Positions 26,610 to 35,227 of a stretch of 64,000 nucleotides of DNA are shown in pieces. A program made the position numbers and the translations under genes. Below the pieces are notes generated by a model. That model saw only the letters and a program-made list of their open reading frames with translations, was not told where the DNA came from and searched no databases. Origin of the DNA: CAVVEC01 sp963770485 (lineage in GTDB: Bacteria > Acidobacteriota > Terriglobia > Terriglobales > Acidobacteriaceae); contig CAVYPX010000020.1 of assembly GCA_963770485.1 (NCBI GenBank), positions 6,300 to 70,299 of the forward strand, given 5' to 3'. Numbering within the stretch: position 1 is the stretch's first letter; every line of letters begins with the position of its first letter.

Positions 26610-26870
26610 CTAAGAATAAAGCTGGCGGCCAAACTTGCGACAGACGTCCGCGAAATCCCTCTCGTTAAACGTGATGAAGGCGTCGATCCGAAGATGCGTG
26701 TCCGAAAGCATCCTTCTCAGGACGCGATCCACGGCGCTGAGATCCCTATCGTGGGCTCTGCCCAATTCGGCAAAACATTCGTCCACCACGCCGTCACGAA
26801 ATGGCAAGTCAGACAGCAGTTCGAGTTGCTGACGGAGGAGTAGATACCTCCAGTACCTCTCAAAAAGCAC
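26610..26870 (-). pseudogene. Possible PIN-domain fragment
   Basis: The 86-residue frame starts at a GTG and runs antisense to its neighbours between mqnP and mqnE. The C-terminal part, LRIDAFITFNERDFADVCRK, resembles the last strand and helix of PIN proteins (Asp followed by TFN.RDF). The N-terminal half of a PIN domain, with its first Asp, is absent. Upstream sequence has no ribosome-binding site and continues in another frame (MMEIAQLGKRKKYEI). It is therefore more likely a remnant than a gene, but a small real protein cannot be excluded. Confidence 0.4.
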
Positions 26871-27068
26871 CGTCGAAAGAAAGCCAATATCTCATACTTC
26901 TTCCTTTTCCCCAATTGCGCAATTTCCATCATAAGGCCAGTTCCTCTCCGCCGGGACAATCTTTGATCGAATAAGGGCTGCGGACGCCCATAATGGCAGC
27001 TGGGCAGGACATCGCCGTTCAGAGAGACATGTGACCTCCGACTGTCTGCTGGGTTATCATCAAAGCGA

Positions 27069-28199
27069 ATGCCCAACGAGCATCCCTTTCAGACTGACGA
27101 CCGGCGCCTCGAGCCGATTCATGACAAAGTCTTGACCCGGGAACGCCTGACCGCGGCCGACGCGCTCACTCTGTACCGCACCGGAGATATTCTGGCGGTT
27201 GGTTGGCTGGCCAATTCCGTGCGCGAGCGCATGCACGGCGATAAGACGTACTTCAACGTCAATCGCCACATTAATCCGACGAATGTTTGCGTGGCCGCTT
27301 GCCGCCTGTGCGCCTTTGGCCGCAAGAAAGACACGCCCGGCGCGTATACCATGGCGCTGGAGGAGGTCTTTGAGACTGCCGCCTCCGGCTATAGCGAAGC
27401 GGTCACGGAGTTTCACATCGTCGGCGGATTGCATCCTGATTTGCCGTTTCAGTACTTTCTAGATCTGATTTCCGGGCTCAAGCAGCGTTTTCCGCAAGTG
27501 CACCTGAAAGCGTTCACCATGGTGGAAGTGGCTTACTTGGCCAAACGCGCCAAGCTTTCCATCCGCGAAACCCTTGAGCAATTGAAAGCTTCGGGCGTGG
27601 ATTCTCTTCCCGGAGGCGGCGCGGAAATCTTTGCCGACCGAGTGCGGCACATCATCTGCGATCACAAGATTGATGGCGATCAATGGCTGGAAACGGCGCG
27701 GCTTGCCCATCAGATCGGCCTGAAGTCGAACGCAACCATGCTTTACGGACACGTGGAAAACGACGAGGATCGCGTGGATCACCTGCTGAAGCTGCGCGAT
27801 CTGCAAGACGAAACTGGCGGCTTCCAGACTTACATTCCGCTGGCGTTCCATCCGGAGAACACGCCGCTGCAACACCTGCCGAAAACCACCGGCATGTCCG
27901 ATATCAAGCAGATCGCGGTCGGGCGGTTGGTGCTGGATAATTTTCCGCACATCAAGGCGTACTGGCAGATGATGACGGCGAAAATGGCGCAGATCTCGTT
28001 GCGCTTCGGCGCCGACGATATTGATGGCACGGTCATCGAGGAAAAAATCTACCACGATGCGGGCGCCACGACCCCGCAGGGCATGCGCCGCGAAGAGTTG
28101 GTCCGCCTGATCCGCGAAGCCGGCCGCGAACCCATCGAGCGGGATACGCTGTATCGGCCGGTTACCCGGACGGAAACGTCGGTTACGGTGGCGGTGTAG
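27069..28199 (+). CDS. mqnE: Aminofutalosine synthase MqnE (radical SAM)
   Basis: The 376-residue protein has the radical-SAM cluster motif with Cys spaced CxxxCxxC in NPTNVCVAACRLCAFGRKKD. It also has EFHIVGGLHPDLPFQYFLDL, SLPGGGAEIFADRVR and ATMLYGHVENDEDRVDHLL, all typical of MqnE. A late FGADDIDGTVIEEKIYHDAG is a family signature. The enzyme joins SAM and the enol ether of 3-hydroxybenzoate to make aminofutalosine, an early step of the futalosine route to menaquinone. Its 5' neighbour on the same strand is the UbiA-type gene. Confidence 0.93.
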   Translation: MPNEHPFQTDDRRLEPIHDKVLTRERLTAADALTLYRTGDILAVGWLANSVRERMHGDKTYFNVNRHINPTNVCVAACRLCAFGRKKDTPGAYTMALEEVFETAASGYSEAVTEFHIVGGLHPDLPFQYFLDLISGLKQRFPQVHLKAFTMVEVAYLAKRAKLSIRETLEQLKASGVDSLPGGGAEIFADRVRHIICDHKIDGDQWLETARLAHQIGLKSNATMLYGHVENDEDRVDHLLKLRDLQDETGGFQTYIPLAFHPENTPLQHLPKTTGMSDIKQIAVGRLVLDNFPHIKAYWQMMTAKMAQISLRFGADDIDGTVIEEKIYHDAGATTPQGMRREELVRLIREAGREPIERDTLYRPVTRTETSVTVAV

Positions 28200-28352
28200 C
28201 TCCGCGAGGCCCTATTCGCAAGTGCAGCCATCACAATCTTTACCGCTCAATTTGAATCCCTTATTTGCATTCGCCTGCTTCCGCCGGGTGTAGAATCAGC
28301 TTGTAGGAACCGGAATTCTTCACGGGCTCTCTCCCGTGATCCGAGGCCTGAT

Positions 28353-29426
28353 ATGAACGTCCACATTAGTTATAAAGATCGCAAGACTCCCGACATCGAA
28401 AAAGACGTCAACCACATGGTGGAAAAACTGCGCAAGCGACTGCAGGTTTTTCGCCCCGAACTGGTGCATTTGAAGGGGGTAGTCGAACAAAACTCGCCGC
28501 GCGAGGGAACCACGGTTTCGCTGAACTTGCGCTTACCTTCCGGCCAGATGGCCGTGCAGCAGTCCGCTTCGGCCGCATCAGCGGCAGTGAGGGCGGCCTT
28601 TGACGACCTGCTGCAACAGATCGGAAAGCACAAAGAGCTGCTGCGCAATTCGCATAAATGGCAGCGGCGCCGGATGGCTGACTTTCGTGCTCCGCAGCAG
28701 ACTCCGTTCGAAGAAACAGTCGCTGCGGTGCAAGTGCCCACCGCCTCTTCCGATGACATTCGTTCCTATGTAAATGCCAATCTCGCTCGCCTGGAGCGCT
28801 TTATCGAGCGCGAGCTCTATTTCCGTGAAACCGCAGACGAGATCATTCCCGACTCCATTACGAAGGAGGAAGTGGTGGACGAAGCCGTGGCTCGCGCCTT
28901 GGGCAATGGCAGCGAGAAGCCCGAACGTCTGGCACTCGAGCCCTGGCTTTATCGGCTGGCCATCCAAGCCATTGGTGACCTTTCCGAAAGGAGTCCAGAA
29001 AGCCTGTCCCCGATTCACTTAGAGGATTCGGCGCGGCGCCCCAATGTGCGTGCCAGCGACGAGCCCGAGCTTCAGTATCACCAGCCGGATGAGACCTTGA
29101 CCGGAGAGAACGTAATTGCCGACCGGCGCACTTCCACGCCCGAGGACATCGCCTCCTCCGACGAGATGATCACGCTGGTGCAGTTTGCCTTGGATGGCGC
29201 CAGTCGTGCCGACCGCGAATCCTTCATTCTGCACGCCATTGAGGGGTTCTCCATAGAGGAAATCGTTGCCATCACGGACCGCAAAGCGGAAGAAGTGCGC
29301 GCTTCGATTGAGTCGGCCCGGGAGACCTTGCGCCGCTCCGCTCCGCTCGCCAAGCGGTTCAGCGACAAACCGCTAAAGGACAATGCGGCCCGGGACCGTT
29401 TGGTGCAGGCATCGGCAAAGGACTGA
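28353..29426 (+). CDS. HPF/RaiA ribosome-hibernation domain fused to a sigma-70-like protein
   Basis: The 357-residue protein has two unrelated parts. Residues 1-105 read as an HPF/RaiA domain: NVHISYKDRKTPDIEKDVNH, then a basic helix VEKLRKRLQVF, beta strands with VSLNLRLPSGQMAVQQSA and a final helix FDDLLQQIGKHKELL. Residues ~130-215 resemble sigma-70 region 2 (ARLERFIERELYFRETADE, ITKEEVVDEAVARAL, LEPWLYRLAIQAIGDL). Residues ~268-335 resemble region 4 with a helix-turn-helix (RESFILHAIEGFSIEEIVAI). HPF domains bind the 30S decoding channel; sigma domains bind RNA polymerase. Whether the sigma half is still active is unknown. The next gene, 30 bases downstream, is an eRF1-like protein. Confidence 0.78.
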   Translation: MNVHISYKDRKTPDIEKDVNHMVEKLRKRLQVFRPELVHLKGVVEQNSPREGTTVSLNLRLPSGQMAVQQSASAASAAVRAAFDDLLQQIGKHKELLRNSHKWQRRRMADFRAPQQTPFEETVAAVQVPTASSDDIRSYVNANLARLERFIERELYFRETADEIIPDSITKEEVVDEAVARALGNGSEKPERLALEPWLYRLAIQAIGDLSERSPESLSPIHLEDSARRPNVRASDEPELQYHQPDETLTGENVIADRRTSTPEDIASSDEMITLVQFALDGASRADRESFILHAIEGFSIEEIVAITDRKAEEVRASIESARETLRRSAPLAKRFSDKPLKDNAARDRLVQASAKD

Positions 29427-29456
29427 AGGCAGCTACAGCACTCAGGAGAAATCGTG

Positions 29457-30638
29457 ATGATTACCCGCGAAGACATCCGTGAGCTGGCTCAATTCCAAAC
29501 CCAGGGTGATGAGGGATGCGCCCTCAGTTTCTATTTCGAGCCGCGCACTCCGCAGAATAAGTCCCACCGCGAAGAGGCCATCCTGGCCAAGGACCTGGTC
29601 CGCAAGGCCCTGCACGACGCCGAAAAGCAAGGTAAGAACGGTTGCGCGCGGGCGGACCTTGACCGCATCCTCGAATTAGCGGAGCATCTGCATGGCAATC
29701 AGGCCCGTGCCAAGGCCGTATTTGCCTGCAGCGGCCGCAATTTCTGGCGCGAATTCGATCTGCCCTCACAACTGCCGGGAACCCAGCTTTTCGTGAACCG
29801 CCAATTTCATTTGAAGCCGCTGGCTCTGCTTCTGGGCGCACACCCGCGTCTCTGGGTAGCTTTGGTGGATCGTCAAAAGGCCCGCTTCTTCGACCTGCGC
29901 CTGGATGAATTGAAAGAGCGCGAAGGCCTGTTCCGCACGCCGGGCATTCGTCAAGGCCGCAGTGATGGCTATGCCGGATACGAGGGCGGTCACGCCCAGC
30001 GCCGTTCCAACGACGAGGCGCTCCACCACTTCAAAGATGTTGCCGAGCACTTGCGCGAGGCCAGTGAGAAGGGACTTTTCGAAAAGCTGATCGTCGGCTG
30101 TCACGACTCCAACTGGCACGAACTGGAATCCCACCTGCATCCCTATGTGAAGAAGCGGCTGCTGGGTCACTTCTCGGCGGACGTCGCTAAAATGACCAAC
30201 GAACAGGTTCGGGAGCATGCCAGCCGTATTCTGCAGGAATCGCTCGACCAGCGCCGGCACGAGCTGGTGCGGGAAGTGATCAGCCAAGCCAAGAGCAATA
30301 GCCGTGGCGTCACGGGCTTGCGGCGCGTGTTGCGCTCGCTCGAATTGGGCGAAGTGCAGACGCTGCTGATTGGCGAAAACTTTTCGCATTTGGCAGTGGA
30401 GTGCACCAGCTGCGGCCACCTCGACGCACACATGGTCAGCCACTGTCCCGCTTGTGGCCGCGAGACGCGCCAGATCGAAGACGTATGCGATGCTCTGATT
30501 CCGATCGCCATCCGGCATGACATCGAGTTGTTTTACGTGAAAGACGATCCCGAGTTTGACAGTGCCGGCAATATTGCCGCTCTCCTGCGCTTCCGCGCCG
30601 ATCAAACCACGGGACGCACAGTGCCGGCCGCTTCCTGA
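29457..30638 (+). CDS. Bacterial eRF1-like (baeRF) protein with zinc ribbon
   Basis: The protein is about 393 residues. The ATG at 29457 follows an AGGAG by nine bases; a GTG is one codon earlier. The N-terminal half fits the bacterial archaeo-eukaryotic release factor families: CALSFYFEPRTPQNKS, AVFACSGRNFW, PLALLLGAHPRLWVALVDRQ and KARFFDLRLDELKEREGLF. The C-terminal half is eRF1 domain-3/L7Ae-like (KGLFEKLIVGCHDSNWHELE, VQTLLIGENFSHLAVECTSC). It carries a four-Cys zinc ribbon (CTSCGH and CPACGR). No GGQ motif is seen, so peptidyl-tRNA hydrolysis cannot be assumed. Its position behind an HPF fusion suggests action on stalled or hibernating ribosomes. Confidence 0.75.
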   Translation: MITREDIRELAQFQTQGDEGCALSFYFEPRTPQNKSHREEAILAKDLVRKALHDAEKQGKNGCARADLDRILELAEHLHGNQARAKAVFACSGRNFWREFDLPSQLPGTQLFVNRQFHLKPLALLLGAHPRLWVALVDRQKARFFDLRLDELKEREGLFRTPGIRQGRSDGYAGYEGGHAQRRSNDEALHHFKDVAEHLREASEKGLFEKLIVGCHDSNWHELESHLHPYVKKRLLGHFSADVAKMTNEQVREHASRILQESLDQRRHELVREVISQAKSNSRGVTGLRRVLRSLELGEVQTLLIGENFSHLAVECTSCGHLDAHMVSHCPACGRETRQIEDVCDALIPIAIRHDIELFYVKDDPEFDSAGNIAALLRFRADQTTGRTVPAAS

Positions 30639-30715
30639 AACTGGGAACTGGCATCGAACTGGGAACAGGGAAGTGAGAGCCGGTCGCACTGAGAACTGAG
30701 AACCGCGAACTGACT
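30638..30715. repeat. Direct repeats of AACTGGGAAC/GAACTGAGAA type
   Basis: The gap after the eRF1-like gene holds five imperfect copies of a GAACTG-G-GAAC unit. It is low-complexity intergenic DNA. A separate hairpin (GAGAC...GTCTC with an inner TTGC/GCAA, 30756-30777) lies a little downstream, before the asparaginase gene. Confidence 0.55.
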
Positions 30716-30755
30716 GCTGATTTTCAGAAGCCTTTCTTAACTGATCAGTGCCGTA

Positions 30756-30777
30756 GAGACGTTGCTTGCAATGTCTC
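30756..30777. repeat. Small palindromic REP-like hairpin
   Basis: The sequence GAGACGTTGCTTGCAATGTCTC folds with a GAGAC/GTCTC stem and an inner TTGC/GCAA stem. It lies in the 5' region of the Tat-signal asparaginase gene and looks like a dispersed repeat rather than a specific operator. Confidence 0.5.
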
Positions 30778-30864
30778 CGCCCCGTTGGGCCTCTATCTGC
30801 AACGCTACCCACATCATCATGGTATTCTGGCGGACGCTCTACGCTTTCATTCGGGAGGAACGTC

Positions 30865-32118
30865 ATGACCGTCTCGCGCCGTGATTTTATTGCTACCGCC
30901 GTCGTCGGCTCGTTGTCCCTGAGTTTGGCGGATCAAAAGGGCATCGCACAAGACTCAAGAAAAAATGAGCCAGCCTCAGCACCCGGCAAGCGCCCCATCA
31001 TCATTTCCGCCCACAATGGCTACGAGTATCTCGATGATGCCTATGCATTCCTGGCTGGCGGCGGAGATACATTAGACGCCGCGCTCAAAGTCGTGCAGGG
31101 TCCCGAGGATGATCCCAACGATACCAGCGTTGGCCTCGGCGGCTTGCCTAACGAAGAAGGCGTGGTTGAACTCGATGCCTGCTGCATGCACGGGCCCACG
31201 CGGCGCGCAGGCTCGGTCGGCGGCGTGCGCAACATCAAGAATGTATCGCTGGTCTCGAAAGCTGTGATGGAGCACACTGGCCACGTCATGCTGGTGGCCG
31301 AAGGCGCTGAGCGTTTTGCCGTGGCCATAGGCTTCCCGCGCGAGAATCTCCTGACCGACCATTCCCGCAAGATCTGGCTGCTGTGGAAGGAATATCATTC
31401 GTCCGAGGACTGGTGGGGACCCGGTCTGGCCGATCCGCATTGGCAGCCTCCCGACACCAAGCCACAAGGCGAGCTTTGGCAGGAGCGTTATCGGCGGCTG
31501 GAAGAGCGCGCCGCTGATCTGGGCATCGCGCCGGCGCTCCGCAGCGAGGCCATTTACAAAGTGCTCTTCCCGCCTACCGGCACAATTCATTGTTCCGCGT
31601 TGAACGAGAAAGGCGAGATCTCCGGCTGCACCACCACCAGCGGCCTCGCCTGGAAACTTCCTGGACGCGTAGGCGATTCTCCGATCATCGGCGCGGGCTG
31701 CTACACCGATCAGGACGTGGGCTCGGCGGGCGCCACCGGCAGCGGCGAAGAGAACATCAAAGTCGCAGGCGCGCACACCATCGTCGAAAACATGCGCCGT
31801 GGAATGTCTCCCCAGGAAGCTGGCATGGACGCGCTCAAGCGCATCGCCCGCAACTACAACAACGACATGAGCAAGCTGGGCTTCGTGGACATGACCTACT
31901 ACATCCTCCGCAAAGACGGCGCCTACGCCGGCGTGTCGCTGTGGGAAGCGTATCCGCCATCTTTCTGGGAGAGCCCTGGCGGCATCAAGCCGCATCAGAT
32001 CGCAGTGCACGACGGCGCCAAGCGCTCGGAGAAAACCGTCGCGCTGTTCAAAGGCGTGTCGCAGGATTTCCCCCCGCCGCCGAAAATTCCGGCGGAGGTG
32101 CTGAAGGAACTTAAATAA
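30865..32118 (+). CDS. Tat-exported N4-(beta-N-acetylglucosaminyl)-L-asparaginase family hydrolase
   Basis: The protein is about 417 residues from the ATG at 30865, which has GGGAGGA upstream; an in-frame ATG at 30766 is ignored. A Tat signal (VSRRDFIATAVVGSLSLSLA) is present. The body is an N-terminal-nucleophile asparaginase of family T2: LDAALKVVQGPEDDPNDTSV, GLGGLPNEEGVVELDACCMH, and the autocleavage site GTIHCSALNEKGEISGCTTT with Thr at about residue 240. HGRVGDSP-like (PGRVGDSPIIGAGCYTD) and GSGEENI follow. The enzyme cleaves itself before Thr240 and hydrolyses Asn amide bonds, possibly of glycosylated Asn. The periplasm is the likely site of action. Confidence 0.88.
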   Translation: MTVSRRDFIATAVVGSLSLSLADQKGIAQDSRKNEPASAPGKRPIIISAHNGYEYLDDAYAFLAGGGDTLDAALKVVQGPEDDPNDTSVGLGGLPNEEGVVELDACCMHGPTRRAGSVGGVRNIKNVSLVSKAVMEHTGHVMLVAEGAERFAVAIGFPRENLLTDHSRKIWLLWKEYHSSEDWWGPGLADPHWQPPDTKPQGELWQERYRRLEERAADLGIAPALRSEAIYKVLFPPTGTIHCSALNEKGEISGCTTTSGLAWKLPGRVGDSPIIGAGCYTDQDVGSAGATGSGEENIKVAGAHTIVENMRRGMSPQEAGMDALKRIARNYNNDMSKLGFVDMTYYILRKDGAYAGVSLWEAYPPSFWESPGGIKPHQIAVHDGAKRSEKTVALFKGVSQDFPPPPKIPAEVLKELK

Positions 32119-32208
32119 CCACGCAGCGGGTGCCCCATCCTTTCGCGCTTTTTGCGGAAGGGTGGGAGGCAAGGCTTCACACTTCTTTCGACGGAGGTCT
32201 AATCAGCA

Positions 32209-32553
32209 ATGAGCTCATCGGCCCAATCGTTCAGACGCGACGTTCCGTGGTCCGACTCGGAGAAGAAGGCTGCTCGAAAGGCTTTTAACCTGGCCTACAA
32301 GAAACAGTGTGCTGCCGTCACTGCGAAGGTAAAGAAAATGATGGCCAGCGGCTCGGACCCGTCGAATGTTTGGCGGGTCCACGACTATCTCTCCGTACAG
32401 CGGCGAGCGGTGGACGCGCTGTTTGACTACCGGTACTCAGTTCTGCTCCGGGTGTTTGCGAAGCTGATTTACGCTGGCCTGCTGACCGAAGCCGATCTGT
32501 CCGGCCTTCGCGAAGACAAACTTGAGGAAATCAAGAGTTGGATGCGCCTCTAG
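32209..32553 (+). CDS. Small helical protein of unknown function
   Basis: The 114-residue protein is not recognised. It is mostly helical and basic in the first half (PWSDSEKKAARKAFNLAYKK, VTAKVKKMM). The C-terminal half is amphipathic and ends SGLREDKLEEIKSWMRL. There is no signal peptide or Cys pair. A GGAGGT lies about ten bases before the ATG. It follows the asparaginase by 90 bases, then a repeat-filled gap begins. The codon use looks like that of the surrounding genes, so it is probably real. Confidence 0.6.
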   Translation: MSSSAQSFRRDVPWSDSEKKAARKAFNLAYKKQCAAVTAKVKKMMASGSDPSNVWRVHDYLSVQRRAVDALFDYRYSVLLRVFAKLIYAGLLTEADLSGLREDKLEEIKSWMRL

Positions 32554-32768
32554 GATGTTCGCTTCGGAGTGCTGGCAGGGTGGCCTGGACCAGTCGATCC
32601 ATCCAACCCTGAAGGGTGCCCCATCCAAGCTCCGCTTGGGCGGGAGGGGCGGCGTGAATCGTGTGGGGGCGGACGCCGTTGGCCTGCCCTGAGAAGCTGT
32701 GACTTTTTGATTTCTCGCATTTCAGGATGACATGGCCTTTCACGAATCCACCGGCTCGCTCCAGAGCT

Positions 32769-32978
32769 GTCATCCTGAGCGAAGTTGTCGGGTGCGAAGC
32801 GCACGACAACGCAGTCGAGGGACCCCTATGGTGCAATCGCTGCAAAGACGCCGCAGGGAATTCTCACCATCTTCCAGGAAGAATGCCTCGAGCCTGCCGA
32901 ACCTGCGCTTGCGTGATAGGGATTCTTCGACTCCATGGGATGTTCGCTTCGCGAACATCCCACTTCGCTCAGAATGAC
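32769..32978. repeat. Intergenic inverted-repeat element 1
   Basis: This element of about 210 bases is bounded by GTCATCCTGAGCGAAG at 32769-32784 and its imperfect complement CTTCGCTCAGAATGAC at 32963-32978. It contains a short internal palindrome (GATGTTCGCTTCGCGAACATC region, 32938-32958). The same type of end is found at 57355-57443. Short ORFs across it are chance frames. It is either a non-autonomous mobile repeat or a structured intergenic repeat. Confidence 0.65.
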
Positions 32979-33011
32979 AATTCCTCGTGGGCATCCAAGC
33001 TCCGCGGTTCT

Positions 33012-33229
33012 TGTGTGGCGCGGACATTCCTGTCCGCGTGGGGGAGCCAAGCAGGACGATTTGGGGATGAGGTCCTCGCCCATGTCTCGAAAACCGCGAG
33101 GCAAGCCGCGGCCAGCGCGGAAGGGCATGGCTTTAGCCATGGCGTCCAGATCCCCCTTCTGACTCACGCCCCGCAGGGGCGCAGACCACATCGCTCCGCT
33201 GGGCGGGACAGGAGTGTCCGCCCCACACA
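33012..33229. repeat. Intergenic inverted-repeat element 2
   Basis: The ends TGTGTGGCGCGGACATTCCT at 33012 and the near complement ending at 33229 (GGACAGGAGTGTCCGCCCCA then CACA) pair over about 25 bases with few mismatches. The 170 bases between have no gene. It directly follows element 1. Confidence 0.6.
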
Positions 33230-33253
33230 GGCATTGCCGAGCTACGCCCGACT

Positions 33254-33299
33254 GGACAGCCCCTTCGGCTGCGCTCACGGCAGGCTTGGGCGGCTGTCC
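33254..33299. repeat. Intergenic hairpin element 3
   Basis: GGACAGCC at 33254-33261 pairs with GGCTGTCC at 33292-33299 around a GC-rich loop. It is the third structured unit in the 775-base gap between the unknown gene and the MFS gene, and may end transcription from the MFS gene, which stops at 33329 on the minus strand. Confidence 0.5.
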
Positions 33300-33328
33300 C
33301 CACGTGTGCATGGGCGAGAGGCCCGCGC

Positions 33329-34639
33329 CTACATCGTCGGGGAAACCTGCGCGTCTGGTTTAGGAATACTCACCAGCAGCAGGCCGCTCGCCACTGCACA
33401 GACCATCATCGCTACGAAGCCAGAAGTGTAAGAACCGGTGCGGGTGTGCAGGTAGCCGAAGACATACGGTCCGGCAAAGCCGGCGACGCTTCCGACCGCA
33501 TTGATCAATCCCACAGCGGTGGCCGCGGCGGATTCGGTCAGCATTTCTGTCGGCATCGCCCAAAATACCGGGAGAAACGAAGTGGTGCTGCACACCACGG
33601 TGAACAGGATCACCGTGAGTAGAGTTGTGCCGGGCAGAGTAATCAGTCCGAGCAACGCTACGGCTGCAGCGAATACCGGCATCGCCGCGTGCCAGCGCCG
33701 CTCGCCGGTCTTGTCGGAATGCCAGCCGTTGAAGTGCATGGCGACGAACATGGCGATATACGGCACGATGCCCAGCCAGCCCACGCGGGTATCGGAGAAT
33801 CCGGAGACGCGCTTCAGAATCGTCGGAAACCAGAACATGGAAGAGTAGCCCACAAAGTATTCCAGGAAAGCTGCGGCGGCGAGCAGCAGAACGGTGCGGG
33901 AGCGCAAGGCGTCCCACGCTGACGTGGTGTGCCGGCTGACCGGCTTTTCCTCTTCCAGCTTGGCCATGACCCACCACTGCTGCTCGGCAGTGAGCCACGA
34001 GGCCTGCTGCGGCCAGTCGGTGAGATAGAAGAATGCGACGGCGCCGAACAGGATTGCCGGCAAGCCCTCCGTGACGAAGAGCCAGCGCCAGCCGTCTACA
34101 CCGAGCCAGTGGTGGACGAGGATCCATCCGGCGAGCGGCGATCCGATGACGAACGACAACGGGATCGCGGCCATGAAATTACTCCCCGATTTGCCGCGGT
34201 CCTCATCAATGAACCAGTGGCTCAAGTAGACGACCACACCGGGGAAGAAGCCGGCCTCCGCCGCGCCCAGCACGAAGCGCGCCAGGTAGAGTTGGCCGGC
34301 AGTGTGCACCAATCCGGTCAGAACCGTGAGCGATCCCCAGACGATCATGATCAGGCTGATGGCGCGGCGTGCGCTCCAGCGTTCCACCAGCAGCGCGCCG
34401 GGAACTTGTAACGCCACGTAGCTGACGAAAAAAATACCTGCGCCCAAGCCGAATACGCGGTCGCTGAAGCCCAGATCGTGCGACATCTCAAGCGCGGCAT
34501 AGGCCAGGTTGGTCCGGTCCAGGTAGTTGACGATGTAGAGAACGAACAAGAACGGGAGCAACCGCAGGGCGATGAGGCGACGGGTGTGCTCGGCAGCGTT
34601 ACTCGCGGGTCCGCTTTGATTGAGCGTGGTGGCTGCCAT
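33329..34639 (-). CDS. MFS transporter, anion:cation symporter (ACS) type
   Basis: The 436-residue protein has 12 predicted helices in two bundles separated by a polar loop (KLEEEKPVSRHTTSAWDALR). The first helix ends FLFVLYIVNYLDRTNLAYAA and the second segment has LGLGAGIFFVSYVALQVPG-like sequence. The family signature RFVLGAAEAGFFPGVVVYLS follows, then the EDRGKSGSNFMAAIPLS motif. This matches ACS transporters of sugar acids, phthalate or other organic anions driven by H+ or Na+. The substrate cannot be read. The gene is isolated, with the hairpin at 34650-34667 just before its start. Confidence 0.87.
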   Translation of the reverse strand: MAATTLNQSGPASNAAEHTRRLIALRLLPFLFVLYIVNYLDRTNLAYAALEMSHDLGFSDRVFGLGAGIFFVSYVALQVPGALLVERWSARRAISLIMIVWGSLTVLTGLVHTAGQLYLARFVLGAAEAGFFPGVVVYLSHWFIDEDRGKSGSNFMAAIPLSFVIGSPLAGWILVHHWLGVDGWRWLFVTEGLPAILFGAVAFFYLTDWPQQASWLTAEQQWWVMAKLEEEKPVSRHTTSAWDALRSRTVLLLAAAAFLEYFVGYSSMFWFPTILKRVSGFSDTRVGWLGIVPYIAMFVAMHFNGWHSDKTGERRWHAAMPVFAAAVALLGLITLPGTTLLTVILFTVVCSTTSFLPVFWAMPTEMLTESAAATAVGLINAVGSVAGFAGPYVFGYLHTRTGSYTSGFVAMMVCAVASGLLLVSIPKPDAQVSPTM

Positions 34640-34649
34640 GCTTGGCGTC

Positions 34650-34667
34650 CCGGCAAGCCTTTGCCGG
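34650..34667. promoter_or_regulatory. Palindrome upstream of the MFS gene
   Basis: A perfect 7-base inverted repeat (CCGGCAA, four-base spacer, TTGCCGG) lies 11 bases upstream of the MFS start, within its expected leader. It could be a repressor site for the transporter or a small hairpin. No regulator gene is adjacent. Confidence 0.45.
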
Positions 34668-35227
34668 ACGAGCGGCCATTATACGCGGGCTGGTCGAATA
34701 AACACGGTGCAGCGGAGGAGTCGCAACTCTTGTCCGTCCGCACCCTTTGGCAGCTTGGCGCGCTTCCGTATCCGTTCCATGTCTTCGAACACTCGTTTCA
34801 AGCTAGAACCGGTATTCTCAGAGACGCCGGCTTGGGCGTTTGGGTGAATGTTGGTCTGGTCGTTCCGTTTGCGATTTCGCAAAGTTAAGCTCTCCCAAAA
34901 CCAGAAATTCAAGGTACCATTGTACGATGCTAGCGCCAGCAAGTAATGGCGGACGATGAAAAGAAATACATTAGATGCGATGCTTGATCTTATTGACAGG
35001 TGGATTGTTAGCGTGCGACGAGACGTCGGGATCCGAACGGAATCTCCTGCGCAGGCAGGCGCTGGCGCGGCCGTGGACTCGCTTATGTCACCGCTCAAGC
35101 ATGTACGCTCGGCGGGCCCTTACAGCCGTGACGAAATGAATCAACGATAGGTCCTTTGCCGGGCCTTGGGGCCTCGGCCCGTTGTTGTCGCAATGGCGAT
35201 TGTGTAGACTCACGGGTCGGAGGGACC
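34668..35227. other. Gap before the DUF262 gene, no convincing gene
   Basis: These 560 bases are less GC-rich than the flanks. Frames of 60-140 codons occur on both strands, but none has a ribosome-binding site or a recognisable domain. The start of the DUF262 gene at 35228 has GGAGGG just upstream, so its promoter should lie in the right half of this gap. This may be the left edge of a transferred segment. Confidence 0.4.

Noticed and set aside
29766..30866. 366-codon minus-strand frame
   Set aside because: Antisense to the eRF1-like gene and crossing the repeat region; no domain.
31072..32172. 366-codon minus-strand frame
   Set aside because: Antisense to the asparaginase gene, which has a complete catalytic pattern.
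32727..33431. 234-codon plus-strand frame
   Set aside because: It runs through the inverted-repeat elements into the MFS gene; no start signal or domain.
34679..35098. 139-codon minus-strand frame before the DUF262 gene
   Set aside because: No ribosome-binding site, no recognised domain and no coupling to a neighbour; left as unassigned gap.
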